Assembly: GCA_018065815.1 (NCBI GenBank)
Contig: JAGHSP010000293.1
Location: 1 to 13,370 of the forward strand
DNA: 13,370 nucleotides
Source: Candidatus Sodaliphilus limicaballi
GTDB lineage: Bacteria; Bacteroidota; Bacteroidia; Bacteroidales; Muribaculaceae
Direction: 5' to 3'
Shown here: piece by piece, positions 1 to 7,529 of the stretch
Position numbering within the stretch: position 1 is the stretch's first letter
How the letters are laid out: every line of letters starts with the position of its first letter
Made by a program: the position numbers and the translations under genes
Notes under the pieces: generated by a model
Database searches by the model: none
Told to the model about the DNA's origin: nothing
The model's input: only the letters and a program-made list of their open reading frames with translations

Positions 1-4
1 CTAA

Positions 5-1201
5 ATGATGACAACAGTTTCTGATCGTATTCAGGCATTAGCACCAAGTGCGACTCTTGCCATGTCGCAAAAGAGTAACGAACTCAAAGCCCAGGGTGTG
101 GACGTAATCAACTTGAGTGTGGGGGAGCCCGACTTTAACACTCCCGACCACGTTAAGCAGGCAGCGCACGAGGCTATTGACGCTAATTTCTCTTTTTACA
201 CACCTGTGCCGGGCTACATGTCACTGCGCCAGGCAGTGTGTGCCAAACTCAAGAATGAGAACGGGCTGGATTTCACTCCTGACCAGATTGTAGTGGGCAA
301 TGGTGCCAAGCACGCCCTGTGCAACGTGATCATGGCCCTTGTGAATCCTGGCGATGAGGTTGTTATTCCCACTCCCGCATGGGTGAGCTACGTGCAGATG
401 GTTAACCTTGCCGGCGGCGAGAACGTACTGGTGCCTGCAACGCTCGACACTTGTTTCAAAATCTCCCCTGAGCAATTAGAGGCCGCTATCACGCCTAAAA
501 CCAAACTCGTGATACTGTGCTCGCCGTCGAACCCCACGGGCAGCGTGTATAGCCGCGACGAGTTGCAAGCGTTGGCCCAGGTAATTGCCCGTCACGAAGG
601 CGTTATGGTCGTTGCCGACGAGATATATGAGCACATCAACTATGTGGGACGCCATGAGTCGATGGCCCAATTTGCCGAAATCAAAGACCGTGTTATCATA
701 ATAAACGGTGTGTCAAAGGCTTATGCTATGACAGGCTGGCGCATCGGATATATTGCGGCTCCCTTGTGGGTGGCAAAGGCAGTGGTCAAGCTGCAAGGGC
801 AATACACCAGCGGAGCTTCCTCTATAGCCCAGAAGGCGGCCGAGGCGGCGTATGCCGGACCGCAGGATTGCGTTGAGGACATGCGCAAGGCATTCAAGCG
901 TCGCCGCGACCTCATCGTGGGGCTGATGAAGGAAATCCCTGGTGTGAATGTAAATGTGCCCGACGGAGCGTTCTATCTGTTCCCCGAGGTGTCATCGTTC
1001 TTCGGCAAGCGCTGTGGCGATACTGTCATCAACGATGCTAACGACCTGGCTATGTTCCTCTTGCTAAAAGGTCATGTGGCAACAGTGTCGGGCGACGCCT
1101 TCTGCTGCCCCGGGTACTTGAGGTTGAGTTACGCCACTAGCGACGAGACCCTTGTTGAAGCCGCACGCCGCATCAAGGAAACTCTGGCTAAGCTGAAATA
1201 A
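5..1201 (+). CDS. aspC: Pyridoxal-phosphate aminotransferase, aspartate aminotransferase type
   Basis: A 398-residue fold-type I aminotransferase, very probably interconverting aspartate/2-oxoglutarate and oxaloacetate/glutamate in the cytoplasm. Visible family marks are the substrate-side VGEPDFNTP segment near residue 39, YTPVPGYMSLR at 65-75, SPSNPTG at 173-179, the cofactor-contacting DEIYEH at 205-210 (D205, Y208), and the Schiff-base lysine K238 in SKAYAMTGWRIGY with R246 as the phosphate-side arginine. A late YLRLSYATSDE holds the usual substrate-carboxylate arginine. Length is normal for the family. The start is a tandem ATGATG (positions 5 and 8) and either could be used; the window begins only four bases upstream, so promoter and neighbours are unseen. 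The next gene follows after 21 bp in the same direction. The exact amino-acid specificity (aspartate only, or also aromatic acids or prephenate) cannot be read from sequence; the symbol is a family-level assignment. Confidence 0.88.
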   Translation: MMTTVSDRIQALAPSATLAMSQKSNELKAQGVDVINLSVGEPDFNTPDHVKQAAHEAIDANFSFYTPVPGYMSLRQAVCAKLKNENGLDFTPDQIVVGNGAKHALCNVIMALVNPGDEVVIPTPAWVSYVQMVNLAGGENVLVPATLDTCFKISPEQLEAAITPKTKLVILCSPSNPTGSVYSRDELQALAQVIARHEGVMVVADEIYEHINYVGRHESMAQFAEIKDRVIIINGVSKAYAMTGWRIGYIAAPLWVAKAVVKLQGQYTSGASSIAQKAAEAAYAGPQDCVEDMRKAFKRRRDLIVGLMKEIPGVNVNVPDGAFYLFPEVSSFFGKRCGDTVINDANDLAMFLLLKGHVATVSGDAFCCPGYLRLSYATSDETLVEAARRIKETLAKLK

Positions 1202-1222
1202 AATCAATCCCCCCAAAAAAAC

Positions 1223-2095
1223 GTGAAGAAATTTGTGTTTATAGTATTTGCTATCGTTTCGGCACTGTTGTCGCTGAACTTCCTCGGCTGTGGCGGAGGT
1301 GGGACAAAGGTGGCCGGCGAGGAACAGCAGCTGATGTCGGGGCACACTCCCTCCCAGGAAGTTTCTTGTATCGACTCCCTGCGCGACGAGTGGAAACAGT
1401 GCGGTTTGCCTAAAAACGGCAACAGTCTGCAAGGAAAAGAGCTTGCACGTAAAGGTTATGTGTCTTCCTATAATCCCGAGACATTGCAGCCTAACTGGGT
1501 TGCGTGGAAGCTCACTGCCGGCCATGTAGGAGGAGAGTGTTCCCGTAGCGGGTACGGATACCTTGAAGATGAAGAAGTGGAACCGAGGCAGACCTATGAT
1601 GACTGGGCCGATGCGTCGTCGCTAGGCTACGACCACGGCCACATGTGTCCAGCTGGCGACAACAAGTGGTCGCAGGAGGCAATGGCGCAGACTTTTTTGC
1701 TCACCAACATGTGTCCGCAGGCAAAAAATCTCAATCAGCACAGCTGGGAAAGGCTAGAGCGCTCGTGCCGCAAGTGGGCCGAGAGGCTTGGCGAGATATA
1801 CATCGTGTGCGGTCCTGTTTTCAGGTCGTCGAACCACAAGATGCTGGGCAACGGAAAGATACCAGTGCCCGATGCTTTCTATAAGGTGATACTTTACGCC
1901 GGCGACCAACCGCGTGCTATAGGGTTTGTGTATGATAATGTTGACCCGCCCAAAGGAGACAACATGAAAGACCATGTGGTCCCTATCAGCGAGATCGAGG
2001 CTATCACCGGGATAACGTTCTTCCCTGAACTGCCACAAGAACTCTCACAGAGACTCAAAGCGGTCGATGACTTCAAGCAATGGAACAAGTTTTAA
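1223..2095 (+). CDS. Exported DNA/RNA non-specific endonuclease (NUC family), probable lipoprotein
   Basis: A 290-residue protein with an N-terminal basic-hydrophobic signal (residues 1-22) ending at FLGC, so Cys23 is the likely lipidated residue, followed by a glycine run; the lipobox is not ideal because F is at -3. The rest matches the beta-beta-alpha metal NUC/EndoG-type nuclease family: GYDHGHMCPAGDN at 135-147 carries the catalytic His140, and TNMCPQAKNLNQHSWERLE at 161-179 supplies the metal-binding Asn and the downstream Glu. The usual DRGH signature is DHGH here. The family cuts DNA and RNA without sequence preference using Mg2+; outside the cytoplasm this would serve nucleic-acid scavenging or defence. 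The GTG start at 1223 is chosen because the next in-frame Met is residue 38, which would remove the signal peptide. It lies 21 bp after the aminotransferase, in the same frame, and is closed by the terminator at 2123-2155, so the two may form one transcript. Confidence 0.87.
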   Translation: MKKFVFIVFAIVSALLSLNFLGCGGGGTKVAGEEQQLMSGHTPSQEVSCIDSLRDEWKQCGLPKNGNSLQGKELARKGYVSSYNPETLQPNWVAWKLTAGHVGGECSRSGYGYLEDEEVEPRQTYDDWADASSLGYDHGHMCPAGDNKWSQEAMAQTFLLTNMCPQAKNLNQHSWERLERSCRKWAERLGEIYIVCGPVFRSSNHKMLGNGKIPVPDAFYKVILYAGDQPRAIGFVYDNVDPPKGDNMKDHVVPISEIEAITGITFFPELPQELSQRLKAVDDFKQWNKF

Positions 2096-2122
2096 CAGTG
2101 CATGAAGCACGCAACAAACATT

Positions 2123-2155
2123 GGCGTTCGTGAAAAAGCGGACGCCTTTTTTGTT
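2123..2155 (+). terminator. Rho-independent terminator after the nuclease gene
   Basis: GGCGTTCG (2123-2130) pairs with CGGACGCC (2139-2146) in an 8-bp stem with one G-T wobble and an 8-nt loop, followed directly by six T and GTT. The A-rich flank before the stem can pair with the T run. It lies 28 bp past the nuclease stop and separates it from the next promoter. Confidence 0.85.
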
Positions 2156-2214
2156 GGCAAATGGGTTTGCATTAAACTTTTTTGCCCGTGAGTGGTCAAA
2201 AATGCGACACTAAA

Positions 2215-2246
2215 ATTGTGAGGTAGCAAAAATAGCATTATCTTTG
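2215..2246 (+). promoter_or_regulatory. Bacteroidetes-type promoter for the two unknown genes
   Basis: A -7 element TATCTTTG (2239-2246, consensus TAnnTTTG) sits 20 nt after ATTG (2215-2218), a one-base variant of the -33 TTTG box. Spacing is what the Bacteroidetes primary sigma factor prefers. The expected transcription start is near 2252, about 20 nt before the ATG at 2273. This supports the ATG rather than the upstream GTG at 2264 as start of the next gene. Confidence 0.65.
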
Positions 2247-2272
2247 TGAATTAATAGACTGCTGTGGAACTG

Positions 2273-3301
2273 ATGAGTCGATGTGTGAAATACATATTAC
2301 TGGCGTTTGTGGCTGTGGCGTGTTTGTGCTGCAGCAGCGGTGGTGGCGATGTGGACGACCCCAAACCCAGTGTTTATTACTGGCGCACGGTGTTCAGGCT
2401 CGACAGCACGGAGCGTGCTTTTCTGTCGCAGCACGATGTGAAGCGTATGTATGTGCGTTATTTCGACGTGGTTTCCCACAAAGCTGTTGCTCACCCCAAT
2501 GCCACTATCAGTTTTGCCCAGCCGGTCCCTGAAGGCATAGAGGTTATCCCTACGATTTTCATTGTCAATCATTGTTTCAGGTATGACATGGACAGCATCC
2601 CCGAAAAACTCGTCGACCGAGTGCTGCAGATGAATGAGACCAATGATGTGACCGGGGTGCGCGAGCTGCAGATAGACTGCGACTGGACCTCCCAGACCCA
2701 AGATGACTATTTTGCATTCCTCGGCAAGGTGAGGGCGTTGCTCAAGGAGCATGGCATGCGACTGTCGGTTACTATCAGGCTGCATCAGTTGAACTTGCCG
2801 CCACCGCCCGCCGACTATGGCGTGCTCATGATGTATAACACTGGAGATTTCCGAGAGAAGAGCGATCGCAACCCCATTCTTGACTATCGTGACGCATATC
2901 CTTACCTGAAACATCTGGCCAGCTACAAACTGCCGCTGTGCTCGGCATGGCCTTGCTACTCGTGGAATTTGTTGTATAGTGACAATCAGTTCAAGGGTAT
3001 CTTGTATGATGTGGATTTGGCCGACAGCAATGTGTATCGCGAGGTGGCCCCGGGTCGCCACGTGGTGATATCAAGCCGTGCATTGCCCGAACCTAACAGC
3101 GATGGCAGCGACATGACCTGGGTCAATGTGGGTGACAGCGTGATCACCGTCAAGCCCACGGCTAGCCAGATCATGCACATCGTCGAGGCGGTGGAGAAAG
3201 AACGCCCCGGCATCAACAAGCAGACGATAATTTATAGTCTAGATAAAAAAAGTATTCAAAACTATGATAATGAATTCTATCAAACGCTACTTAATCGTTA
3301 G
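2273..3301 (+). CDS. Exported lipoprotein of unknown function, probable TIM-barrel glycosidase-like fold
   Basis: A 342-residue protein from ATG 2273; a GTG nine bases upstream (2264) is in frame but closer to the predicted transcript start. The N-terminus is a signal sequence with a cysteine cluster (C17, C19, C20) before SSGGGD, so it is probably lipidated, though which Cys is unclear. The body alternates predicted strands and helices in a barrel-like order: VKRMYVRYFDV, then EVIPTIFI, ELQIDCDWT (about 131-139), MRLSVTIRL, YGVLMMYNTGD, LPLCSAWPCYSW and KGILYDVDL. Acidic residues at strand ends (D135, D137) are placed as in glycoside-hydrolase-like barrels, and ELQIDCDW recalls the DUF3142-type barrel proteins. 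This is fold-level inference; no catalytic pair can be assigned. Its 3' end overlaps the next gene by 38 bp, so the two are almost certainly co-transcribed and probably co-translated. Confidence 0.72.
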   Translation: MSRCVKYILLAFVAVACLCCSSGGGDVDDPKPSVYYWRTVFRLDSTERAFLSQHDVKRMYVRYFDVVSHKAVAHPNATISFAQPVPEGIEVIPTIFIVNHCFRYDMDSIPEKLVDRVLQMNETNDVTGVRELQIDCDWTSQTQDDYFAFLGKVRALLKEHGMRLSVTIRLHQLNLPPPPADYGVLMMYNTGDFREKSDRNPILDYRDAYPYLKHLASYKLPLCSAWPCYSWNLLYSDNQFKGILYDVDLADSNVYREVAPGRHVVISSRALPEPNSDGSDMTWVNVGDSVITVKPTASQIMHIVEAVEKERPGINKQTIIYSLDKKSIQNYDNEFYQTLLNR

Positions 3302-5384
3302 CGTGCTGGCAATCGCAGGCGTTGCTTCAGCACTAGCGTGCGGCCCATGGTCGCGCCCTCATTACTATGTGTTCAGCGCTTACCAGCGCAATCAGTTGGG
3401 TTACACGTTTACCGACCGCATGGAGAAGTTCTGGTATGAATATGCTCCCGAACTCAGGGGCAATAATTGGCACCTGGGCATGCTGTCAAGTGAAGATCCG
3501 CAGGACTTTGAAAACAGCAGCAATGTAATCATCAAGGCTGCAATTAACAAGAAAGACAAAGAGATGCAAGATTACTTGCGGTTGCTTGTCAGTTATTTGA
3601 GCATCAGCGATGGAGTGAGGGGCGAGTCATGGGATTATCCCTCAAAGGAAGACTTGGCTAATCGCGAGAAGTCTTTGAAGTATCTCAACTACAGGGCCCG
3701 CAGCTACGGCGGCACTCGTCTGGCAGGGCAGTATTGCCTGCTCGTGATGCGCACAAACATGCTCTTGGGCGACCATGCCTCAAACCTGGCCTACTGGAGC
3801 AGCCACAAGGACAAACTCAGCGCAAGCGTGTATAAAGACATGATGAAAGACATCTATGCCGGTGCGTTGGTGAACTCGGGCAAAATTGACGAGGCCGCTA
3901 GCATTTACTATGAGCTTGGCGACATGAATAGCCTCATGTGGCTCAAACGAGATGAGCGCAATCTGGAGGGCATAAAAAAAGAATATGCCCGCAATCCTAA
4001 TTCGCCTTCGCTCATCTTCCTGGTCCAGGACTTTGTGAACAATACCAGCGACTCGCATTACAGCTATATGAAATATGGCATGGAGGAATATGGCGATGGC
4101 GATGCCGAGGTCGTGAAGTCGATGAAAGACTTTGTTGTTTTTGCCCAAAAGGTGGTTAATGAAGACAAAACCAAATGCCCCGCATTGTGGCAAAGCGCCA
4201 TAGGCTGGCTCAACCACTCACTGGGCAACAGCAAGGAGGCTATTGAGCAACTAAACAAGGCGATGAAGATGGGAGGAACCGACCGCATGCGTGAAAACGC
4301 ACGTGTTTGTCGCATGGTGGCAACAGCCGAAAGCGAGCCGTTCGGCAAAAAACAGTCATCGTTCTTAAAGCAGGAGTTCCAGTGGATGGACGCAATGGCA
4401 AAGAGCGAACCTAATGACGCTGGATGTTTTTATTGCGAAGATGCAACCAACCACTACACCGAGGTGATGCAAAATCTCATCTATGATTCTATGGCGCCCA
4501 CTTTGTTTAAGAACGGCCAGACCAATGTGGCTGCTGCCCTCGTGGGATGGCAGGCTCAACGCGATGGCGAGGAAAATGAATACAAGACCGTTCTCGACAA
4601 CCTGAACGCACAAGAGATGATTGACTACTATGCTTACCTTAAAGGCAAGCCAGCGTCGGATCTTGAGGCAGTGTTGCTTTCTGCAAACAAACTCCAGGCT
4701 GACCTCTATAATGACATGGTAGGTACAAAGATGATACGTGAAGGCCGTTTTGCCGAAGCAATCCCTTACCTAGAGAAAGTGTCACTGGCATTCATCAACG
4801 GACAAGCCATAGCGCCCTATGCTTCGGTTCGCGACTACCACAAGGAGCAATGCTTCGTAAGGCAAACCGCAGTTGACTATGACGTTCCAGAAATCACCAA
4901 AAACCAAAAACTTGCCTTCTGCAAGGAAATGGTAGATCTTAATGATCGTTTAGGCAAGGAGACGAATCCTGCCGAGAAGGCGCAAATCGCCTATGTGATG
5001 GCAAACATGTATCTGCAAGCGTCTTATCGCGGCAACTGCTGGTATTTGTCGAGATATGGCAACAGTGTTATGGACACCGTTTGCTACAAGAACGAGAAAG
5101 ACTTCCTTGCCGAGGCGGCTCACCTATATGATGTGGCGTTGTCGCAACCTGGTTTGCCAGCTAAATTCACACAGTGTTACCTCTATGCGGCTGCTTTCCT
5201 CCCCTTCGGCGAGCCCTATCAATCATATATCTATGACGAGGACTACAACGGACATTGGGTGTATAACAAGCAGTCACACCAGTACAAGTCCCTGCTCGCT
5301 CTCAAGCAGTACACACAGGGTAATCCTCCTTTCTTGGCACCATACATCACCAAGTGTGACATCCTGAAGAGATTTCTCAACTAA
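3264..5384 (+). CDS. Large exported protein of unknown function with TPR-like helical repeats
   Basis: A 706-residue protein not recognised by name. The first 25 residues form a signal peptide (basic start, hydrophobic core, ALA at 23-25) and the mature protein would start CGPWSRPHYYVF. Cys26 could instead be lipidated, but the -3 residue is Ala, so ordinary signal peptidase cleavage is equally likely. The rest is mostly helical and polar with TPR-like units, for example ALWQSAIGWLNHSLGNSKEA followed by IEQLNKAMKMG (about 308-340) and MIREGRFAEAIPYLEKVSLAF (about 490-510), suggesting a scaffold or binding role in the periplasm or at the cell surface. The start is ATGATAATG: ATG at 3264 or 3270. 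It overlaps the upstream lipoprotein gene by 38 bp in another frame, pointing to coupled expression. The gene ends at the shared terminator 5406-5456. Function is not assignable; no enzyme motif is seen. Confidence 0.75.
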   Translation: MIMNSIKRYLIVSVLAIAGVASALACGPWSRPHYYVFSAYQRNQLGYTFTDRMEKFWYEYAPELRGNNWHLGMLSSEDPQDFENSSNVIIKAAINKKDKEMQDYLRLLVSYLSISDGVRGESWDYPSKEDLANREKSLKYLNYRARSYGGTRLAGQYCLLVMRTNMLLGDHASNLAYWSSHKDKLSASVYKDMMKDIYAGALVNSGKIDEAASIYYELGDMNSLMWLKRDERNLEGIKKEYARNPNSPSLIFLVQDFVNNTSDSHYSYMKYGMEEYGDGDAEVVKSMKDFVVFAQKVVNEDKTKCPALWQSAIGWLNHSLGNSKEAIEQLNKAMKMGGTDRMRENARVCRMVATAESEPFGKKQSSFLKQEFQWMDAMAKSEPNDAGCFYCEDATNHYTEVMQNLIYDSMAPTLFKNGQTNVAAALVGWQAQRDGEENEYKTVLDNLNAQEMIDYYAYLKGKPASDLEAVLLSANKLQADLYNDMVGTKMIREGRFAEAIPYLEKVSLAFINGQAIAPYASVRDYHKEQCFVRQTAVDYDVPEITKNQKLAFCKEMVDLNDRLGKETNPAEKAQIAYVMANMYLQASYRGNCWYLSRYGNSVMDTVCYKNEKDFLAEAAHLYDVALSQPGLPAKFTQCYLYAAAFLPFGEPYQSYIYDEDYNGHWVYNKQSHQYKSLLALKQYTQGNPPFLAPYITKCDILKRFLN

Positions 5385-5405
5385 TGTAGCAAACAAGAGA
5401 TGATA

Positions 5406-5456
5406 AATAAACGCGTCCCATAGTTGCTGTGGCTTCTATGGGACGCGCTGTTTATT
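5406..5456. terminator. Bidirectional terminator between convergent operons
   Basis: A 12-bp perfect stem, CGCGTCCCATAG (5412-5423) with CTATGGGACGCG (5436-5447), has a 12-nt loop and is extended by AATAAA (5406-5411) with TTTATT (5451-5456) across a 3-nt bulge. A on one side and T on the other let it stop transcription both from the 706-residue protein gene (+) and from menA (-), whose stops flank it. Confidence 0.85.
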
Positions 5457-5469
5457 GTCGGTTGGGCTT

Positions 5470-6387
5470 TTAATGGGCGCAGGCTAGTGCTGCGGTAAGG
5501 ATGATGGTGAAAAACAGCATGTTGCGCGCTGTGCCACCTAGGAGCGGGTTGAGAGCCTTGCCCTGGCGTGTGGTGAGTTGATACCAAGTGACAGTGTGCA
5601 GCACCAGATAGAGCGCAGGGGCCGCCAGCGCCCACAAGGGCAAGCGCTCGTCCATGAACAGGCATCCTAGCCACAGAGGGGTTAGCAGAGCGATGGCAAC
5701 ATAACCATTGATGAGGTAGGCCGCAGCGGCAGGTTTCCTGCCGAAGATAACTACAGATGTGTTCTTGCCGGCTTCGCGGTCGTCATCTACATCGCGATAG
5801 TTATTGACAAGCAACACATTCACGCCCATGAACCCTATTGCCATTGATGCCAGCAGCACGAGCATGTTGCTCGGTGAGAACGACAGCGGGGTCATCGACA
5901 CCACATGGTGCGTGAAAACGACAGGCACAACGCCGAAGAAAATGAACACGGCAGCCTCGCCCAGACCGTGATAACTTAACGGATAAGGACCGGCGCTATA
6001 AGCAAGTGCGAATATTGCAATTATCAGACCCACAATGATGAGCCACCACTCGCCATACCACAGCATGCCCAGGCCCACCAGGCAGTCAAGCACAAGTAGG
6101 GTGAAGGTGACATTGCGCAGCGTATTGGGGCTGATGTCGCCCTCTGTGACACCGCGCCGAGGACCGTCACGCCCGGGCTTGTCGGTGCCTTTGAGGTAGT
6201 CGTAGTATTCGTTTGCCATGTTAGACACAATCTGTGCCAGCAGAGCAAAGAGGACACACAGCACTGCTGGTATCCAGTTGAACTTGTCTTGCCATGCAGC
6301 AAAGCCAAGAGCGATAATCACTCCTGACAGGGAAACGGGCAATGTGCGCAACCGGGCGCACTCAATCCATATCTTTATTTTTTTCAT
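5470..6387 (-). CDS. menA: 1,4-dihydroxy-2-naphthoate polyprenyltransferase (MenA)
   Basis: A 305-residue integral membrane protein of the UbiA prenyltransferase family that attaches the polyprenyl tail to 1,4-dihydroxy-2-naphthoate, giving demethylmenaquinone, the late membrane step of vitamin K2 synthesis. Both Asp-rich prenyl-diphosphate/Mg2+ motifs are present: NEYYDYLKGTD (59-69) and NNYRDVDDDREAGKNT (195-210). The spacing and flanking residues, including GLGEAAVFIFFG (141-152), fit MenA rather than UbiA or chlorophyll/heme O synthases. About eight hydrophobic helices are visible. Its ATG (6387-6385) overlaps the hisB stop as ATGA, so translation is probably coupled to hisB, and it is the last gene of the his operon before the bidirectional terminator. 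No -7-like element was seen in the roughly 40 bases before its start. The product assignment is firm; placement in a his operon is the unusual part. Confidence 0.92.
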   Translation of the reverse strand: MKKIKIWIECARLRTLPVSLSGVIIALGFAAWQDKFNWIPAVLCVLFALLAQIVSNMANEYYDYLKGTDKPGRDGPRRGVTEGDISPNTLRNVTFTLLVLDCLVGLGMLWYGEWWLIIVGLIIAIFALAYSAGPYPLSYHGLGEAAVFIFFGVVPVVFTHHVVSMTPLSFSPSNMLVLLASMAIGFMGVNVLLVNNYRDVDDDREAGKNTSVVIFGRKPAAAAYLINGYVAIALLTPLWLGCLFMDERLPLWALAAPALYLVLHTVTWYQLTTRQGKALNPLLGGTARNMLFFTIILTAALACAH

Positions 6388-7529
6388 ATCATTCCTTTGG
6401 TTGAAGGTAGTTCGTACTTGAATGCATCACGCCTGATGGCTTGCTTGAGCGAACGAGCCAAGGCCTTGAAGATGCCTTCGATCTTGTGGTGCTCATTAGT
6501 GCCGCGTGCGCTGATGTAGAGGTTCATGCGCGCTCCGTCGCTCAAGCTCTTGAAGAAGTGCATGAACATCTCGGTGGGCATGTCGCCCACGTGCTCACGG
6601 TGGAACTCGGCATCCCACACGAGCCAGCTGCGCCCGCCCAGGTCGAGGGCAACAGTGCACTGGCAGTCGTCCATGGGCAGCATGAAACCGTAGCGGTCGA
6701 TGCCGCGCTTGTCGCCCAACGCTTTGCTGATGGCCTCGCCCAGCACGATGGCTGTGTCCTCGATGGTGTGGTGTTCGTCCACGTTAAGGTCGCCAGCGAC
6801 CTTGATAGTAAGATTCATGCCCGAGTGGCGGCCTATCTGTTCCAGCATGTGGTCAAAGAACCCCAGTCCTGTGCTGATGTCGCATTTGCCAGTGCCGTCG
6901 AGGTCGAGGTCCACGGTGATGCGTGTCTCGGCAGTGTTGCGGGTCACTGTGGCAGTGCGGGTGCCGCAGCGCAGAAATTCGGCAATCTGTTGCCAGTTAC
7001 CGGCAATTAGTGCGGTGTGGCCGGATAAGTCGGCTTCTTGCAACTGACGCTTAATGTCGTCGTCATTGCTCGCTATGAGTATGCCCTTTGCGCCCAGGTT
7101 GCGTGCCAGCATGATGTCGGTGAGGCGATCGCCTATCACATAACTGTGCTCAAGATCATAACTGCCGTCTAGATATTTGCCAAGCAAGGCAGTGCCTGGC
7201 TTGCGTGTAGGCTTGTGCTCGTGCTCAAATGTGACGTCGATAACCACGTCGTCAAATTTCACTCCTTCGCCTTCAAGTGTTTTCATGATGAGGTTATGGG
7301 GGCCGGTAAAAGTCTCGGTCGGGAACGAGTCAGTGCCGAGTCCGTCCTGGTTGCTCACCATGACCAGTTCGAAGTCAAGGGTGCGTGCAATGAAATTAAG
7401 GCTGGTGATGACTCCCGGCAGGAACTCCAGCTTTTCAAACGAATCGAGCTGGTAGTCAACAGGGGGTTCAACGGCGATGGTGCCGTCGCGGTCGATAAAT
7501 AGGACACGCTTGAGCGGTTTATCTTGCAT
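6384..7529 (-). CDS. hisB: Bifunctional histidinol-phosphatase / imidazoleglycerol-phosphate dehydratase (HisB)
   Basis: A 381-residue fusion catalysing two histidine steps: dehydration of imidazole-glycerol phosphate, and later dephosphorylation of histidinol phosphate. Residues 1 to about 165 are a HAD phosphatase: nucleophile motif FIDRDGT with D13 and D15, S59 in VMVSNQDG, K110 in RKP, and the acidic motif VIGDRLTD with D134. Residues 191-381 are the dehydratase with its metal-binding repeats DHMLEQIGRHSG (226-237), DEHHTIEDT (251-259) and NEHHKIEG (345-352). In the E. coli enzyme the phosphatase half has a Cys/His zinc loop before the RKP motif; here that stretch (96-110) holds two His but no Cys. 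The gene overlaps the end of hisC by 11 bp and its stop overlaps the menA start. Bifunctional HisB is known in enterobacteria and in Bacteroidetes, so the fusion itself is expected. Confidence 0.96.
   Translation of the reverse strand: MQDKPLKRVLFIDRDGTIAVEPPVDYQLDSFEKLEFLPGVITSLNFIARTLDFELVMVSNQDGLGTDSFPTETFTGPHNLIMKTLEGEGVKFDDVVIDVTFEHEHKPTRKPGTALLGKYLDGSYDLEHSYVIGDRLTDIMLARNLGAKGILIASNDDDIKRQLQEADLSGHTALIAGNWQQIAEFLRCGTRTATVTRNTAETRITVDLDLDGTGKCDISTGLGFFDHMLEQIGRHSGMNLTIKVAGDLNVDEHHTIEDTAIVLGEAISKALGDKRGIDRYGFMLPMDDCQCTVALDLGGRSWLVWDAEFHREHVGDMPTEMFMHFFKSLSDGARMNLYISARGTNEHHKIEGIFKALARSLKQAIRRDAFKYELPSTKGMI

Noticed and set aside
2297..3061. A 254-codon open frame antisense to the barrel-like lipoprotein gene
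   Set aside because: It lies wholly inside a well-supported gene on the other strand, has no promoter or start context, and its low-complexity His/Ile/Val-rich product looks like the complement of normal codon use.
6441..7010. A 189-codon plus-strand open frame inside hisB
   Set aside because: It is antisense to the conserved dehydratase domain; the sequence is constrained by hisB and the product resembles no protein family.
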